Positions 7,379-12,365 of a DNA stretch of 12,365 bases are shown piece by piece; position 1 is the stretch's first letter; each line of letters starts with the position of its first letter. The stretch is taken from positions 1 through 12,365 of the forward strand of contig JAVBOD010000064.1 of the NCBI GenBank assembly GCA_031551045.1, given 5' to 3'. This DNA comes from JAVBOD01 sp031551045. Its GTDB lineage: Bacteria > Bacteroidota > Bacteroidia > Bacteroidales > UBA932. The position numbers and the translations under genes are program-made. The notes beneath the pieces were generated by a model. That model saw only the letters and a list, made by a program, of their open reading frames with translations. It did no database searches and was not told the origin of the DNA.

Positions 7379-7573
7379 ATATCTTTCATTTTTTAGTTTT
7401 TCTTTATTTTGGGCTGCTTTCCCGCTTTGCGAAACAATGACACGCTCCTCACCGTCATCGCTCATCGTTACGATACAGATTCTTCGCTTCACTCAGAATG
7501 ACAAAGGGCATGTGCAAATATCTAATATCCAAAATCCGACATCTTGCATTCATCGCTCATCGTTCAAGGGGGC
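7379..7573. other. Spacer between two minus-strand genes, made of small repeats
   Basis: This 195-base spacer has no credible gene. It holds a 29-base dispersed repeat (7477-7505), a 15-base direct repeat TCATCGCTCATCGTT at 7455-7469 and 7550-7564, and ATCCAAAATCCGA at 7527-7539, whose reverse complement recurs at 9519-9531 in the spacer before the acyltransferase gene. The same building blocks in two spacers suggest small mobile or recombining units. No promoter for the CPBP gene was recognised here. Confidence 0.6.
7477..7505 (-). repeat. Dispersed 29-base repeat, copy 1
   Basis: It reads AGATTCTTCGCTTC on the plus strand, then ACTCAGAATGACAAA. It differs at one base from the copy at 9619-9647 (A for G at the centre). 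Strand is given so that all copies are compared in the form starting TTTGTCATT. It lies in the spacer upstream of the CPBP gene, and makes up part of a spurious N-terminal extension of that frame. Confidence 0.8.
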
Positions 7574-8260
7574 TTATTCAATCACTTTATACAACTTTTT
7601 CGCTTCGTCCAGCGTGCAGGAATTAAAATGCCACCACTCGCTTTTCACGGTGCGGAAACCGGCGTCGGTCATTATTTTGCGGAGCAGTAAGCGATTTTCC
7701 AATTCGCGCGGCGTAATGCGTCCGGTTTTCACCAATTCCTGTTCCTTATCGGTATTGGCTTCGAATCCGAAGTAATCATAAGGCGTACCCATATCCAACG
7801 TTTTTCCCGTGCCATCAATCAACGTTAAATCCACCGCCGCGCCAAAGTTGTGCATCCCGCCGCCTTTGTTGGGGTTGGCCACATAGTAATCCCATTCGGT
7901 GCCTTTTACCATGTCCCACATTTCGCGCTGTACACTAATCGGACGGGCGGCATCGTACACAATAAGCGTTAAATCGGGGCGTATTTTTTTCAAGGCTTTA
8001 TATGCTTTCAGAAGTTTTTGCGCTACGTCGGGTTGCAGGTAGGCGCGGCGAATATCTTTGTACAACACCTTTCCCATAAAATTATAGGGCGTCGTATATA
8101 CCAACTGTATCATAATCCCATCGTCCAAAGTGCTCACATCGACCAATCCGTTTTTTTCAATCGCCGCCTCTTTCGGCGTCAACGGAAGCTTGTTTGTTTG
8201 AGCATTTCCGAGAGTACATGTCAATAGCAAGAGAAACAATAAGCAGAAAATCTTCTTCAT
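7574..8260 (-). CDS. Secreted D-alanyl-D-alanine dipeptidase, VanX/DdpX type (peptidase M15D)
   Basis: A 228-residue zinc dipeptidase that should split D-Ala-D-Ala. Residues 1-20 are a clear signal peptide (MKKIFCLLFLLLLTCTLGNA, cut before Gln21), so it would act in the periplasm. Zinc ligands are His137 and Asp144 in the motif GMHNFGAAVD and His211 in SEWWH; Glu208 is the catalytic base. The His-x6-Asp and Glu-x2-His spacings match VanX (116/123 and 181/184). Arg106 in DAARP probably matches VanX Arg71. No vanH, vanA or vanS partner is near and VanX itself is cytoplasmic, so glycopeptide resistance is unlikely. Recovery of peptidoglycan dipeptides, as for E. coli DdpX, is more likely. Confidence 0.9.
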   Translation of the reverse strand: MKKIFCLLFLLLLTCTLGNAQTNKLPLTPKEAAIEKNGLVDVSTLDDGIMIQLVYTTPYNFMGKVLYKDIRRAYLQPDVAQKLLKAYKALKKIRPDLTLIVYDAARPISVQREMWDMVKGTEWDYYVANPNKGGGMHNFGAAVDLTLIDGTGKTLDMGTPYDYFGFEANTDKEQELVKTGRITPRELENRLLLRKIMTDAGFRTVKSEWWHFNSCTLDEAKKLYKVIE

Positions 8261-8278
8261 ATGTCAAAATTTAATATG

Positions 8279-8286
8279 CAAAGATA
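8279..8286 (-). promoter_or_regulatory. Predicted -7 element for the dipeptidase gene
   Basis: The minus strand reads TATCTTTG, an exact TAnnTTTG match, 18 bases before the ATG at 8260. No good TTTG box is seen 19-21 bases further upstream. The divergent prfB element lies only 47 bases away, so both promoters share a 102-base spacer. Confidence 0.45.
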
Positions 8287-8333
8287 ATAAAATGCCCAGA
8301 AAACCCTTCTATGTAGAAATCGCACAAATTTTG

Positions 8334-8341
8334 TATCTTTG
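8334..8341 (+). promoter_or_regulatory. Predicted -7 element of the prfB promoter
   Basis: TATCTTTG matches TAnnTTTG exactly and lies 21 bases before the prfB ATG at 8363. The upstream box is weak (near 8309-8313, CTATG instead of TTTG). Transcription would begin close to 8347, giving a very short leader. Confidence 0.45.
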
Positions 8342-8362
8342 AAACCAAATTAAATATACATC

Positions 8363-9443
8363 ATGATTACGACGGAACAACTTAAAAACCTTCAAGAACG
8401 TGAACAGACGTTGAGGAGGTGCCTTTGACATCGACAATAAATTAATCGCATTAGACGAAGAAGAACAGAAAACACAGCAAGCCGGCTTTTGGGACGACCC
8501 GAAAGCGGCCGAAGTGCAGTTGAAAAAAGTGGCCGGAATCAAGTCGTGGCTTAATGGCTACCACGCGGTGGAACAGGCGGTGCAAGACGTGGAAGTGTTA
8601 CTCGACTTTGCCAAACAAGATCCCGCTTCCGAAAACGAATTGGATGCGCAATACGCCAAAACATTGAATTTGCTGGACGAATTGGAAATGCGCAACATGC
8701 TCAGCGACGAGGCCGACAAAATGGGCGCTATCCTGAAAATCAATTCCGGCGCGGGCGGCACCGAAAGCAACGACTGGAGCCAGATGCTTATGCGCATGTA
8801 CGTGCGCTGGGGCGAACGCAACGGCTACAAAGTGGCGGTATATGATGTGATCGACGGCGACGAAGCGGGCATCAAATCGGCGACGGTGGAATTTGAAGGC
8901 GACTATGCCTATGGTTTCCTGAAAGCGGAAAACGGCGTGCATCGCTTGGTGCGCATCTCTCCCTTCAATGCGCAAGGAAAGCGGCAAACTACGTTTTCGT
9001 CGGTATTTGTAATTCCGGCGGTGGACGACACGATAAATATTGAAATCAACGCCGGCGATTTGGAGTGGGACACGTTCCGCTCCAGCGGCGCCGGAGGGCA
9101 GAATGTGAACAAGGTGGAAACCGGCGTGCGCGTGCGGCATATTCCTACCGGTATTGTGGTAGAAAACACCGAAACCCGCTCGCAGTTGGACAACCGGCAG
9201 AACGCCCTGCGTATTTTGAAATCACATTTATACGAACTGGAATTGCGCAAACGCCGCGAAAAAGAAGCCGAAATTGAAGGTTCGAAAAAGAAAATAGAAT
9301 GGGGTTCGCAGATTCGCAGCTACACTTTGCATCCTTACAAATTGGTAAAAGACCATCGTACGGATTACGAAACGAGCGACACGCAAGCAGTGCTCGACGG
9401 CGATTTGAACGGATTTATGAAAGCGTATTTGATGGAAAATTGA
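8363..9443 (+). CDS. prfB: Peptide chain release factor 2, made by programmed +1 frameshift
   Basis: RF2 reads UAA and UGA and releases the finished protein at the ribosome. The gene starts at the ATG at 8363 and meets an in-frame TGA at 8426-8428 after 21 codons. Translation continues in the +1 frame (GAC at 8427) to the stop ending at 9443, giving 359 residues (E. coli RF2 has 365). The slip site is intact: AGGAGG, three bases, then CTT TGA C. In the joined protein the stop-reading tripeptide SPF is at 199-201 and the catalytic GGQ at 244-246, both offset by six from E. coli (205-207, 250-252). Low RF2 slows termination at the TGA and so favours the shift: classic self-regulation. The reading from 8514 alone would be N-terminally truncated and is not the gene. 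The GGQ glutamine is the target of PrmC, encoded at 2280. Confidence 0.96.
8414..8429 (+). promoter_or_regulatory. prfB: Programmed +1 ribosomal frameshift site in prfB
   Basis: An internal Shine-Dalgarno-like AGGAGG (8414-8419) lies three bases before the slippery codon CTT (8423-8425), which is followed by the in-frame stop TGA and then C (8426-8429). This is the known bacterial arrangement (AGG GGG TAT CTT TGA C in E. coli): the leucine tRNA slips from CUU to UUU while the poor stop context UGA-C waits for RF2. Spacing is identical. It also shows that anti-Shine-Dalgarno pairing is used in an organism where start sites mostly lack such sequences. Confidence 0.96.
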
Positions 9444-9486
9444 TACCGTAGGCCGTGAGCAGTGTACTGTAGGCACTGGAAAGGCT

Positions 9487-9514
9487 CGTCATTGCGAGCT
9501 AAGCGAAGCAATCT
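9487..9514 (+). repeat. Variant dispersed repeat, copy 2
   Basis: It reads CGTCATTGCGAGC followed by TAAGCGAAGCAATCT. It shares the framework GTCATT-nn-GAGC-n-AAGCGAAG-AATCT with the neighbouring 29-base repeats but has GC for CT after GTCATT and an extra C before AATCT. So it is a sister subtype, not the same copy. Motifs of both subtypes are, to my knowledge, widespread between genes in unrelated bacteria. Confidence 0.7.
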
Positions 9515-9561
9515 GATATCGGATTTTGGATGTCAGATTTTAGCTATCGGATAATGTAACG

Positions 9562-9590
9562 TTTGTCATTCTGAGCGAAGCAAAGAATCT
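9562..9590 (+). repeat. Dispersed 29-base repeat, copy 3 (left arm of hairpin)
   Basis: It begins TTTGTCATTCTGAGCGAAGC and ends AAAGAATCT. It is the reverse complement of 9619-9647 with one mismatch (A in place of G at position 9582), separated by a 28-base loop. As RNA the pair would form a long, stable stem-loop just downstream of prfB. Confidence 0.85.
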
Positions 9591-9618
9591 ATGTGTTAGA
9601 TGAAATATTTATCATTAC

Positions 9619-9647
9619 AGATTCTTCGCTTCGCTCAGAATGACAAA
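9619..9647 (-). repeat. Dispersed 29-base repeat, copy 4 (right arm of hairpin)
   Basis: This is the closest match to the apparent consensus; it starts AGATTCTTCGCTTCGCTCAG and ends AATGACAAA. It ends 31 bases before the start of the acyltransferase gene, so a folded pair would lie in the 5' leader of that gene or end prfB transcripts. Confidence 0.85.
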
Positions 9648-9678
9648 GGCATTAAAATTACTCAAGTAAAACGAAAAT

Positions 9679-10578
9679 ATGAAATACATTTTACACCCCC
9701 TGCTTTGGTGTATCGCGCACCTGCCGCTTTGGGCGCTGAAAGGATTATCGTCTTTCTTGGCGGCCTTGAACTGGTATGTGGTGCACTATCGTAAAAAAGT
9801 AGTGTCGGACAATTTACAAAAAGCATTCCCCGAGAAAACACAAAAGGAACGGAACGGCATTGCCCGAAAATTTTACGTGCAACTTTGCGATTATTTATTG
9901 GGGATGGTACGCATCCGGTATAACCGCGAGCCGATATTGAACAAATTGGTTTTTCATAAGAATCCACAGGTACTACAAAGGCTGTGCAACAAAGGAAAAA
10001 GTTTTATCCTTGTGGCCGGCCATTATTTCACATGGGAATACACGAATACGACACCCTTGGTTTGCAGTTTTTCCGTCATTGCAACCTACAGCCCCTTATC
10101 GAATAAATTTACGGACGATTTGGTAAAACGTTGCCGTACAAAGTTCGGTGTAATAATGCATCCGATGAATGAAATTTACCGCGCATTGTTGAAATATCAA
10201 CAGCAAAAAATAAAAACCATGACGCTCATGGTGGCCGACCAAAGCCCCACCACGAATAATTTGGAACATTGGATTACTTTTATGGGACAGGATACGCCGG
10301 TATTGATGGGTGTAGAACAGATATCGAGAAAATTAAATCACGCCGTAGTTTTTCTGAGAGTAACGCAGCCGAAACGTTTCGTTTACGAATACGAATATGT
10401 TCCGATAACCGAGAATGCAGCGGACGAGCCGCCAATGGAAATTACCAAACGCTGGTATGCCGAGCTGGAAAAAATGATTCGCCAACGCCCCGAATTATAT
10501 TTATGGAGCCACCGCCGCTGGAAACATCAGGATAAAAAACCAAACCCGCAGATTGCACCGATTAGGGACACTGAGTAA
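9679..10578 (+). CDS. LpxL/HtrB-family lipid A acyltransferase
   Basis: A 299-residue inner-membrane acyltransferase of the HtrB/MsbB (PF03279) family, which adds a secondary acyl chain to the lipid A precursor using acyl-ACP. Seen are an N-terminal hydrophobic anchor (about 5-36), the catalytic H-x4-E motif (His115 to Glu120 in GHYFTWE), VADQSP (185-190) and the conserved C-terminal SHRRWKH (277-283). Length is right for the family (290-320). Bacteroidota usually carry one such late acyltransferase, in line with penta-acylated lipid A; some relatives act on other lipids such as ornithine or flavolipins, so the substrate is inferred. The start ATG lies 31 bases after the repeat hairpin. The next 298 bases hold no gene. 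Confidence 0.9.
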   Translation: MKYILHPLLWCIAHLPLWALKGLSSFLAALNWYVVHYRKKVVSDNLQKAFPEKTQKERNGIARKFYVQLCDYLLGMVRIRYNREPILNKLVFHKNPQVLQRLCNKGKSFILVAGHYFTWEYTNTTPLVCSFSVIATYSPLSNKFTDDLVKRCRTKFGVIMHPMNEIYRALLKYQQQKIKTMTLMVADQSPTTNNLEHWITFMGQDTPVLMGVEQISRKLNHAVVFLRVTQPKRFVYEYEYVPITENAADEPPMEITKRWYAELEKMIRQRPELYLWSHRRWKHQDKKPNPQIAPIRDTE

Positions 10579-10876
10579 ATCCACAGGGTTGCCCGCGTAA
10601 ACGTGTTCCGTTCAGGCAAGTTACAGAGATAAGGAATATCGATTACACATATGACTATCAAATCAATAATTCGACATTAAGATCTGTAAAATAAAACACT
10701 CGAAAATTGTAATACAACACCACATCCATCATCCCTAAAATACGAAGGCTGGCGCTACTCGGTGATGACAATAAGTAAGTTAGGGTTCATGCAGAGGAAA
10801 AGCAATAATTCAACGAAATACGTTTTTATTGTTGAATTTTTTATCATAAATTTGTAGAAATTAAAAGTTTACATAC
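10579..10876. other. A+T-rich spacer before the KilA-N gene
   Basis: I see no gene in these 298 bases: stops are frequent in all frames. Near its end an 8-bp inverted repeat (AATTCAAC at 10807-10814 with GTTGAATT at 10831-10838, loop 16) is followed by a T run to 10842; it could be a weak terminator or an operator. A likely -7 element (10847-10854) follows. The base composition becomes clearly richer in A+T here than in the genes to the left, which marks the start of a likely acquired stretch. Confidence 0.5.
10847..10854 (+). promoter_or_regulatory. Predicted -7 element for the KilA-N gene
   Basis: TAAATTTG matches TAnnTTTG exactly and lies 22 bases before the ATG at 10877. Twenty bases upstream the sequence is TTTT (10823-10826) instead of TTTG. 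The inverted repeat at 10807-10838 spans the region between the two boxes, where a bound repressor would block transcription. Confidence 0.5.
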
Positions 10877-11686
10877 ATGGCTAAAATTACCGTAAAAGAA
10901 ACTGACTTGACTATCGTCCAATATAACAACGAAGACTATATTTGTATCACAGACCTTGCTCGATACAAAAATGCAGAGCATACAGATGATGTTATAAAAA
11001 ACTGGTTGCGAAATAGAAATACAATTGAATTATTGGGAATTTGGGAATATTTACACAACCCCAACTTTAAACCCGTCATTTTCGACGGGTTTAGAAAAGA
11101 AGCAGGATTGAATAGTTTTGTAATAACACCAAAGAAATGGATAGAATCTACAAATGCAATAGGAATTATCTCTAAATCGGGACGTTATGGAGGAACATAT
11201 GCCCACAAAGATATCGCATTGGAATTTGCCTCATGGATTTCAATAGAATTTAAATTGTATTTTCTGAAAGAATTCCAACGACTCAAAGAGCAGGAACAAC
11301 ACCAGATTGGTTGGACTGCCAAACGAGAACTTGCCAAAATCAATTACCATATCCATACTCATGCCGTAAGTCAGAACTTAATTCCTGCCGAACTGACATC
11401 ACAACAAATAAATATCGTTTACGCAAGTGAAGCCGATGTCTTGAATATAGCACTATTTGGAAAAACGGCTAAGCAATGGAGAGACGAAAATCCAGACTTG
11501 AAAGGAAATATCCGCGATTATGCGACTATTAACGAATTGATATGCTTGTCGAACATGGAAAATTTGAATGCCGTATTTATCAACGAAGGACTTTCGCAAA
11601 AAGAACGATTACGCAAATTGAATCATATTGCTATTCAGCAGATGAAAGTATTGTACGAAGTAGAGAATCGCAAACTTCTGAAATAA
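10877..11686 (+). CDS. KilA-N domain protein, likely DNA-binding (phage/accessory type)
   Basis: A 269-residue protein whose first half is a KilA-N domain (about residues 12-137). The diagnostic stretch is GRYGGTYAHKDIALEFASWI (102-121) continuing SIEFKLYFLKEFQRLKEQE. KilA-N domains are found in phage and large DNA virus proteins and are thought to bind DNA. The second half (about 145-269) is charged and helical, and I recognise no enzyme motif in it. Such orphan genes are common in accessory regions of Bacteroidota, sometimes near defence genes, but no phage or defence partner is visible here. The gene is richer in A+T than its left neighbours. The ATG start has a matching promoter element just before it, and no upstream in-frame start is better. 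Confidence 0.85.
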   Translation: MAKITVKETDLTIVQYNNEDYICITDLARYKNAEHTDDVIKNWLRNRNTIELLGIWEYLHNPNFKPVIFDGFRKEAGLNSFVITPKKWIESTNAIGIISKSGRYGGTYAHKDIALEFASWISIEFKLYFLKEFQRLKEQEQHQIGWTAKRELAKINYHIHTHAVSQNLIPAELTSQQINIVYASEADVLNIALFGKTAKQWRDENPDLKGNIRDYATINELICLSNMENLNAVFINEGLSQKERLRKLNHIAIQQMKVLYEVENRKLLK

Positions 11687-11906
11687 AGTTTGCCAACAAT
11701 GACAGACAGAAATGCACAAGCCCTAACATGCCGCCTGCCGGCAGGCGGGCCGAAATCGGGTAATTTGGCTTTTATCACCCGCTTCAACATTTTGTCTCGT
11801 GGGATAGTTTGGTCGTTCGCAAGCCCGCTCGCAAGCAGTCGCAGGAACGTTGGCGGTCAGGCCGCGAAAGTGCAGAATAATATTCAATTTCAAACGAAAA
11901 TAAGAA
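11687..11906. other. G+C-rich structured spacer, weakly attC-like
   Basis: A G+C-rich block sits between two A+T-rich genes of the same direction. Its ends carry GCCAAC (11692-11697) and GTTGGC (11849-11854), inverted to each other; inside are CCCTAAC (11721-11727), the palindrome at 11731-11748 and a direct repeat TCGCAAGC (11817-11824 and 11829-11836). Boundary boxes of this kind, with inner partial pairing, recall integron attC sites, but the boxes do not fit RYYYAAC/GTTRRRY fully and I could not draw a convincing attC fold. No gene is seen in it. Confidence 0.4.
11731..11748. repeat. Perfect 18-base palindrome
   Basis: CCGCCTGCCGGCAGGCGG is its own reverse complement. It lies 44 bases after the KilA-N gene stop. 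Related CTGCCGGCAG elements occur as dispersed repeats in several bacteria. It could form a cruciform or hairpin, but without a following T run it is not a standard terminator. Confidence 0.8.
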
Positions 11907-12260
11907 ATGAAAATAGAAAAGATTACGAACGACAAAAAACGGTTTCTTGACTTGCTGTTATTAGCAGACGAACAAGAAAATATGATTGACAAATATTTGA
12001 CACATGGAGACATGTTTGTATTATATGACAATGACTTAAAGAGCGTCTGCGTTGTAGTGCCAATAGATAAAGAAACGTGTGAGTTAAAAAATATCGCGAC
12101 ATATAAAGAGTGTCAGGGTAAAGGATATGGCAGAGCATTGATAAAATTTATCTCTGATTTCTATAAAGATGACTATAAAAGAATGCTTGTCGGAACAGGA
12201 GAGATACCAACAATATTATCCTTTTACAATACTTCGTTCAAAATAGCTTTAACAATTTGA
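11907..12260 (+). pseudogene. GNAT-family N-acetyltransferase, shortened at the C-terminus
   Basis: The 117-residue product looks like a small GNAT acetyltransferase. It has the strand carrying NIATYKECQ and the acetyl-CoA-binding loop QGKGYG (70-75), followed by the helix ALIKFISDFYK and the strand MLVGTG (93-98). Relatives known to me continue after the FY motif with a Cys-Gly-Phe turn and about 30 more residues, for a total near 150. Here FYNTSFK (106-112) runs into IALTI and a stop. No continuation was recognised in the other two frames, so the end was probably lost by deletion or replacement, not a simple frameshift. The protein may still fold but is likely inactive or altered. The substrate is unknown. 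It lies 220 bases after the KilA-N gene in the same direction, and no own promoter was recognised. Confidence 0.6.
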
Positions 12261-12286
12261 TATACAGCAAAATAATTTAGAAATTA

Positions 12287-12318
12287 TTTGGTAAAAACCG
12301 CAAGAGTTCGTACCTTTA
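12287..12318 (+). promoter_or_regulatory. Predicted promoter reading to the right edge
   Basis: TTTG (12287-12290), exactly 20 bases, then TACCTTTA (12311-12318). Only the last base differs from the Bacteroidota consensus. Transcription would begin near 12324 and reach the possible ATG at 12350. This indicates a fresh transcription unit beyond the shortened acetyltransferase gene. Confidence 0.55.
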
Positions 12319-12349
12319 AGGCAATGACTACCAATCGATTGCTTTAGAT

Positions 12350-12365
12350 ATGACTCCTGCGATTT
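12350..12365 (+). CDS. Possible start of a gene running off the right edge
   Basis: An ATG at 12350 follows a good promoter by about 26 bases and stays open for the five codons left (Met-Thr-Pro-Ala-Ile). This is too short to identify. An earlier ATG at 12324 stops after seven codons and is less likely. Confidence 0.25.

Larger units (their letters stand above)
9444..9678. other. Repeat-rich spacer between prfB and the acyltransferase gene
   Basis: This 235-base spacer has no credible gene. From left to right it holds a short stretch without clear features (9444-9486), one variant repeat (9487-9514), TCGGATTTTGGAT (9519-9531, also present inverted at 7527-7539), and a pair of 29-base repeats facing each other (9562-9590 and 9619-9647). 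No clear terminator for prfB was seen apart from the large inverted pair, which could serve as one. A promoter for the downstream gene was not recognised. Confidence 0.6.

Noticed and set aside
7379..7492. Extension of the CPBP protease to 7492
   Set aside because: The additional residues are polar and partly encoded by a dispersed repeat; the membrane protein begins naturally at 7378.
7440..7570. CRISPR-like array in the repeat-rich spacer
   Set aside because: The direct repeats occur only twice, are 15 bases long and have no regular spacers; no cas gene is near.
8598..9140. Minus-strand open frame opposite prfB
   Set aside because: It lies fully within the well-identified RF2 gene, is rich in His/Ala/Phe from mirrored codons and has no family features.
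8514..9443. RF2 starting at 8514 as an N-terminally short gene
   Set aside because: The upstream frame, slip site and matching residue offsets show that the gene begins at 8363 and is joined by frameshift.
11723..12031. Minus-strand open frame across the structured spacer and the acetyltransferase gene
   Set aside because: It crosses the palindrome and the real acetyltransferase reading, has no promoter and resembles no known protein.

Overview
The window looks like chromosome from a member of the Bacteroidota, most likely an anaerobic or microaerophilic Bacteroidales-type organism. This is inferred from three things. Several genes have the phylum's promoter form (TTTG, about 20 bases, TAnnTTTG). 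Classical Shine-Dalgarno sequences are largely missing before starts. The protein types and arrangement (nrfH-nrfA, RecX, a YugP-type peptidase, a KilA-N protein) also fit. No rRNA, tRNA, CRISPR array, transposase or integrase was seen.

Layout. Positions 1-2049 (minus strand) carry nrfHA, the membrane tetraheme quinol dehydrogenase and the pentaheme nitrite reductase that make ammonia from nitrite; nrfA runs off the left edge. Positions 2280-3622 (plus) hold prmC, which methylates release factors, overlapping a DEDDh exonuclease gene by 4 bases. Positions 3633-5129 (minus) encode a NhaP2-type K+/H+ antiporter with a TrkA-C domain, divergent from recX (5222-5710, TTG start). A YugP-like zinc peptidase follows and ends in a strong hairpin. 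A CPBP intramembrane protease (6514-7378 region, minus) and a secreted VanX-type D-Ala-D-Ala dipeptidase (7574-8260, minus) come next. Then prfB (8363-9443, plus) contains an intact programmed +1 frameshift site, so release factor 2 is split between two frames. An LpxL/HtrB-type acyltransferase (9679-10578) closes the housekeeping part.

From about 10580 to the end the DNA looks accessory. It is A+T-rich and holds an orphan KilA-N protein, a G+C-rich structured spacer that weakly resembles an integron attC site, a C-terminally shortened GNAT acetyltransferase, and a good promoter reading into a gene that begins at the right edge.

The intergenic spacers are the least ordinary part. Those at 7379-7573 and 9444-9678 share a family of small dispersed repeats (consensus GTCATT..GAGC...AGCGAAG.AATCT), and one pair forms a 29-bp inverted repeat just upstream of the acyltransferase gene. 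The 2130-2220 spacer has another small repeat (TTTGCGGTTT) in both orientations. I found no convincing new multi-gene system. The best leads are the repeat family, the structured spacer between the two accessory genes, and the prfB recoding site together with its modifying enzyme PrmC in the same window.
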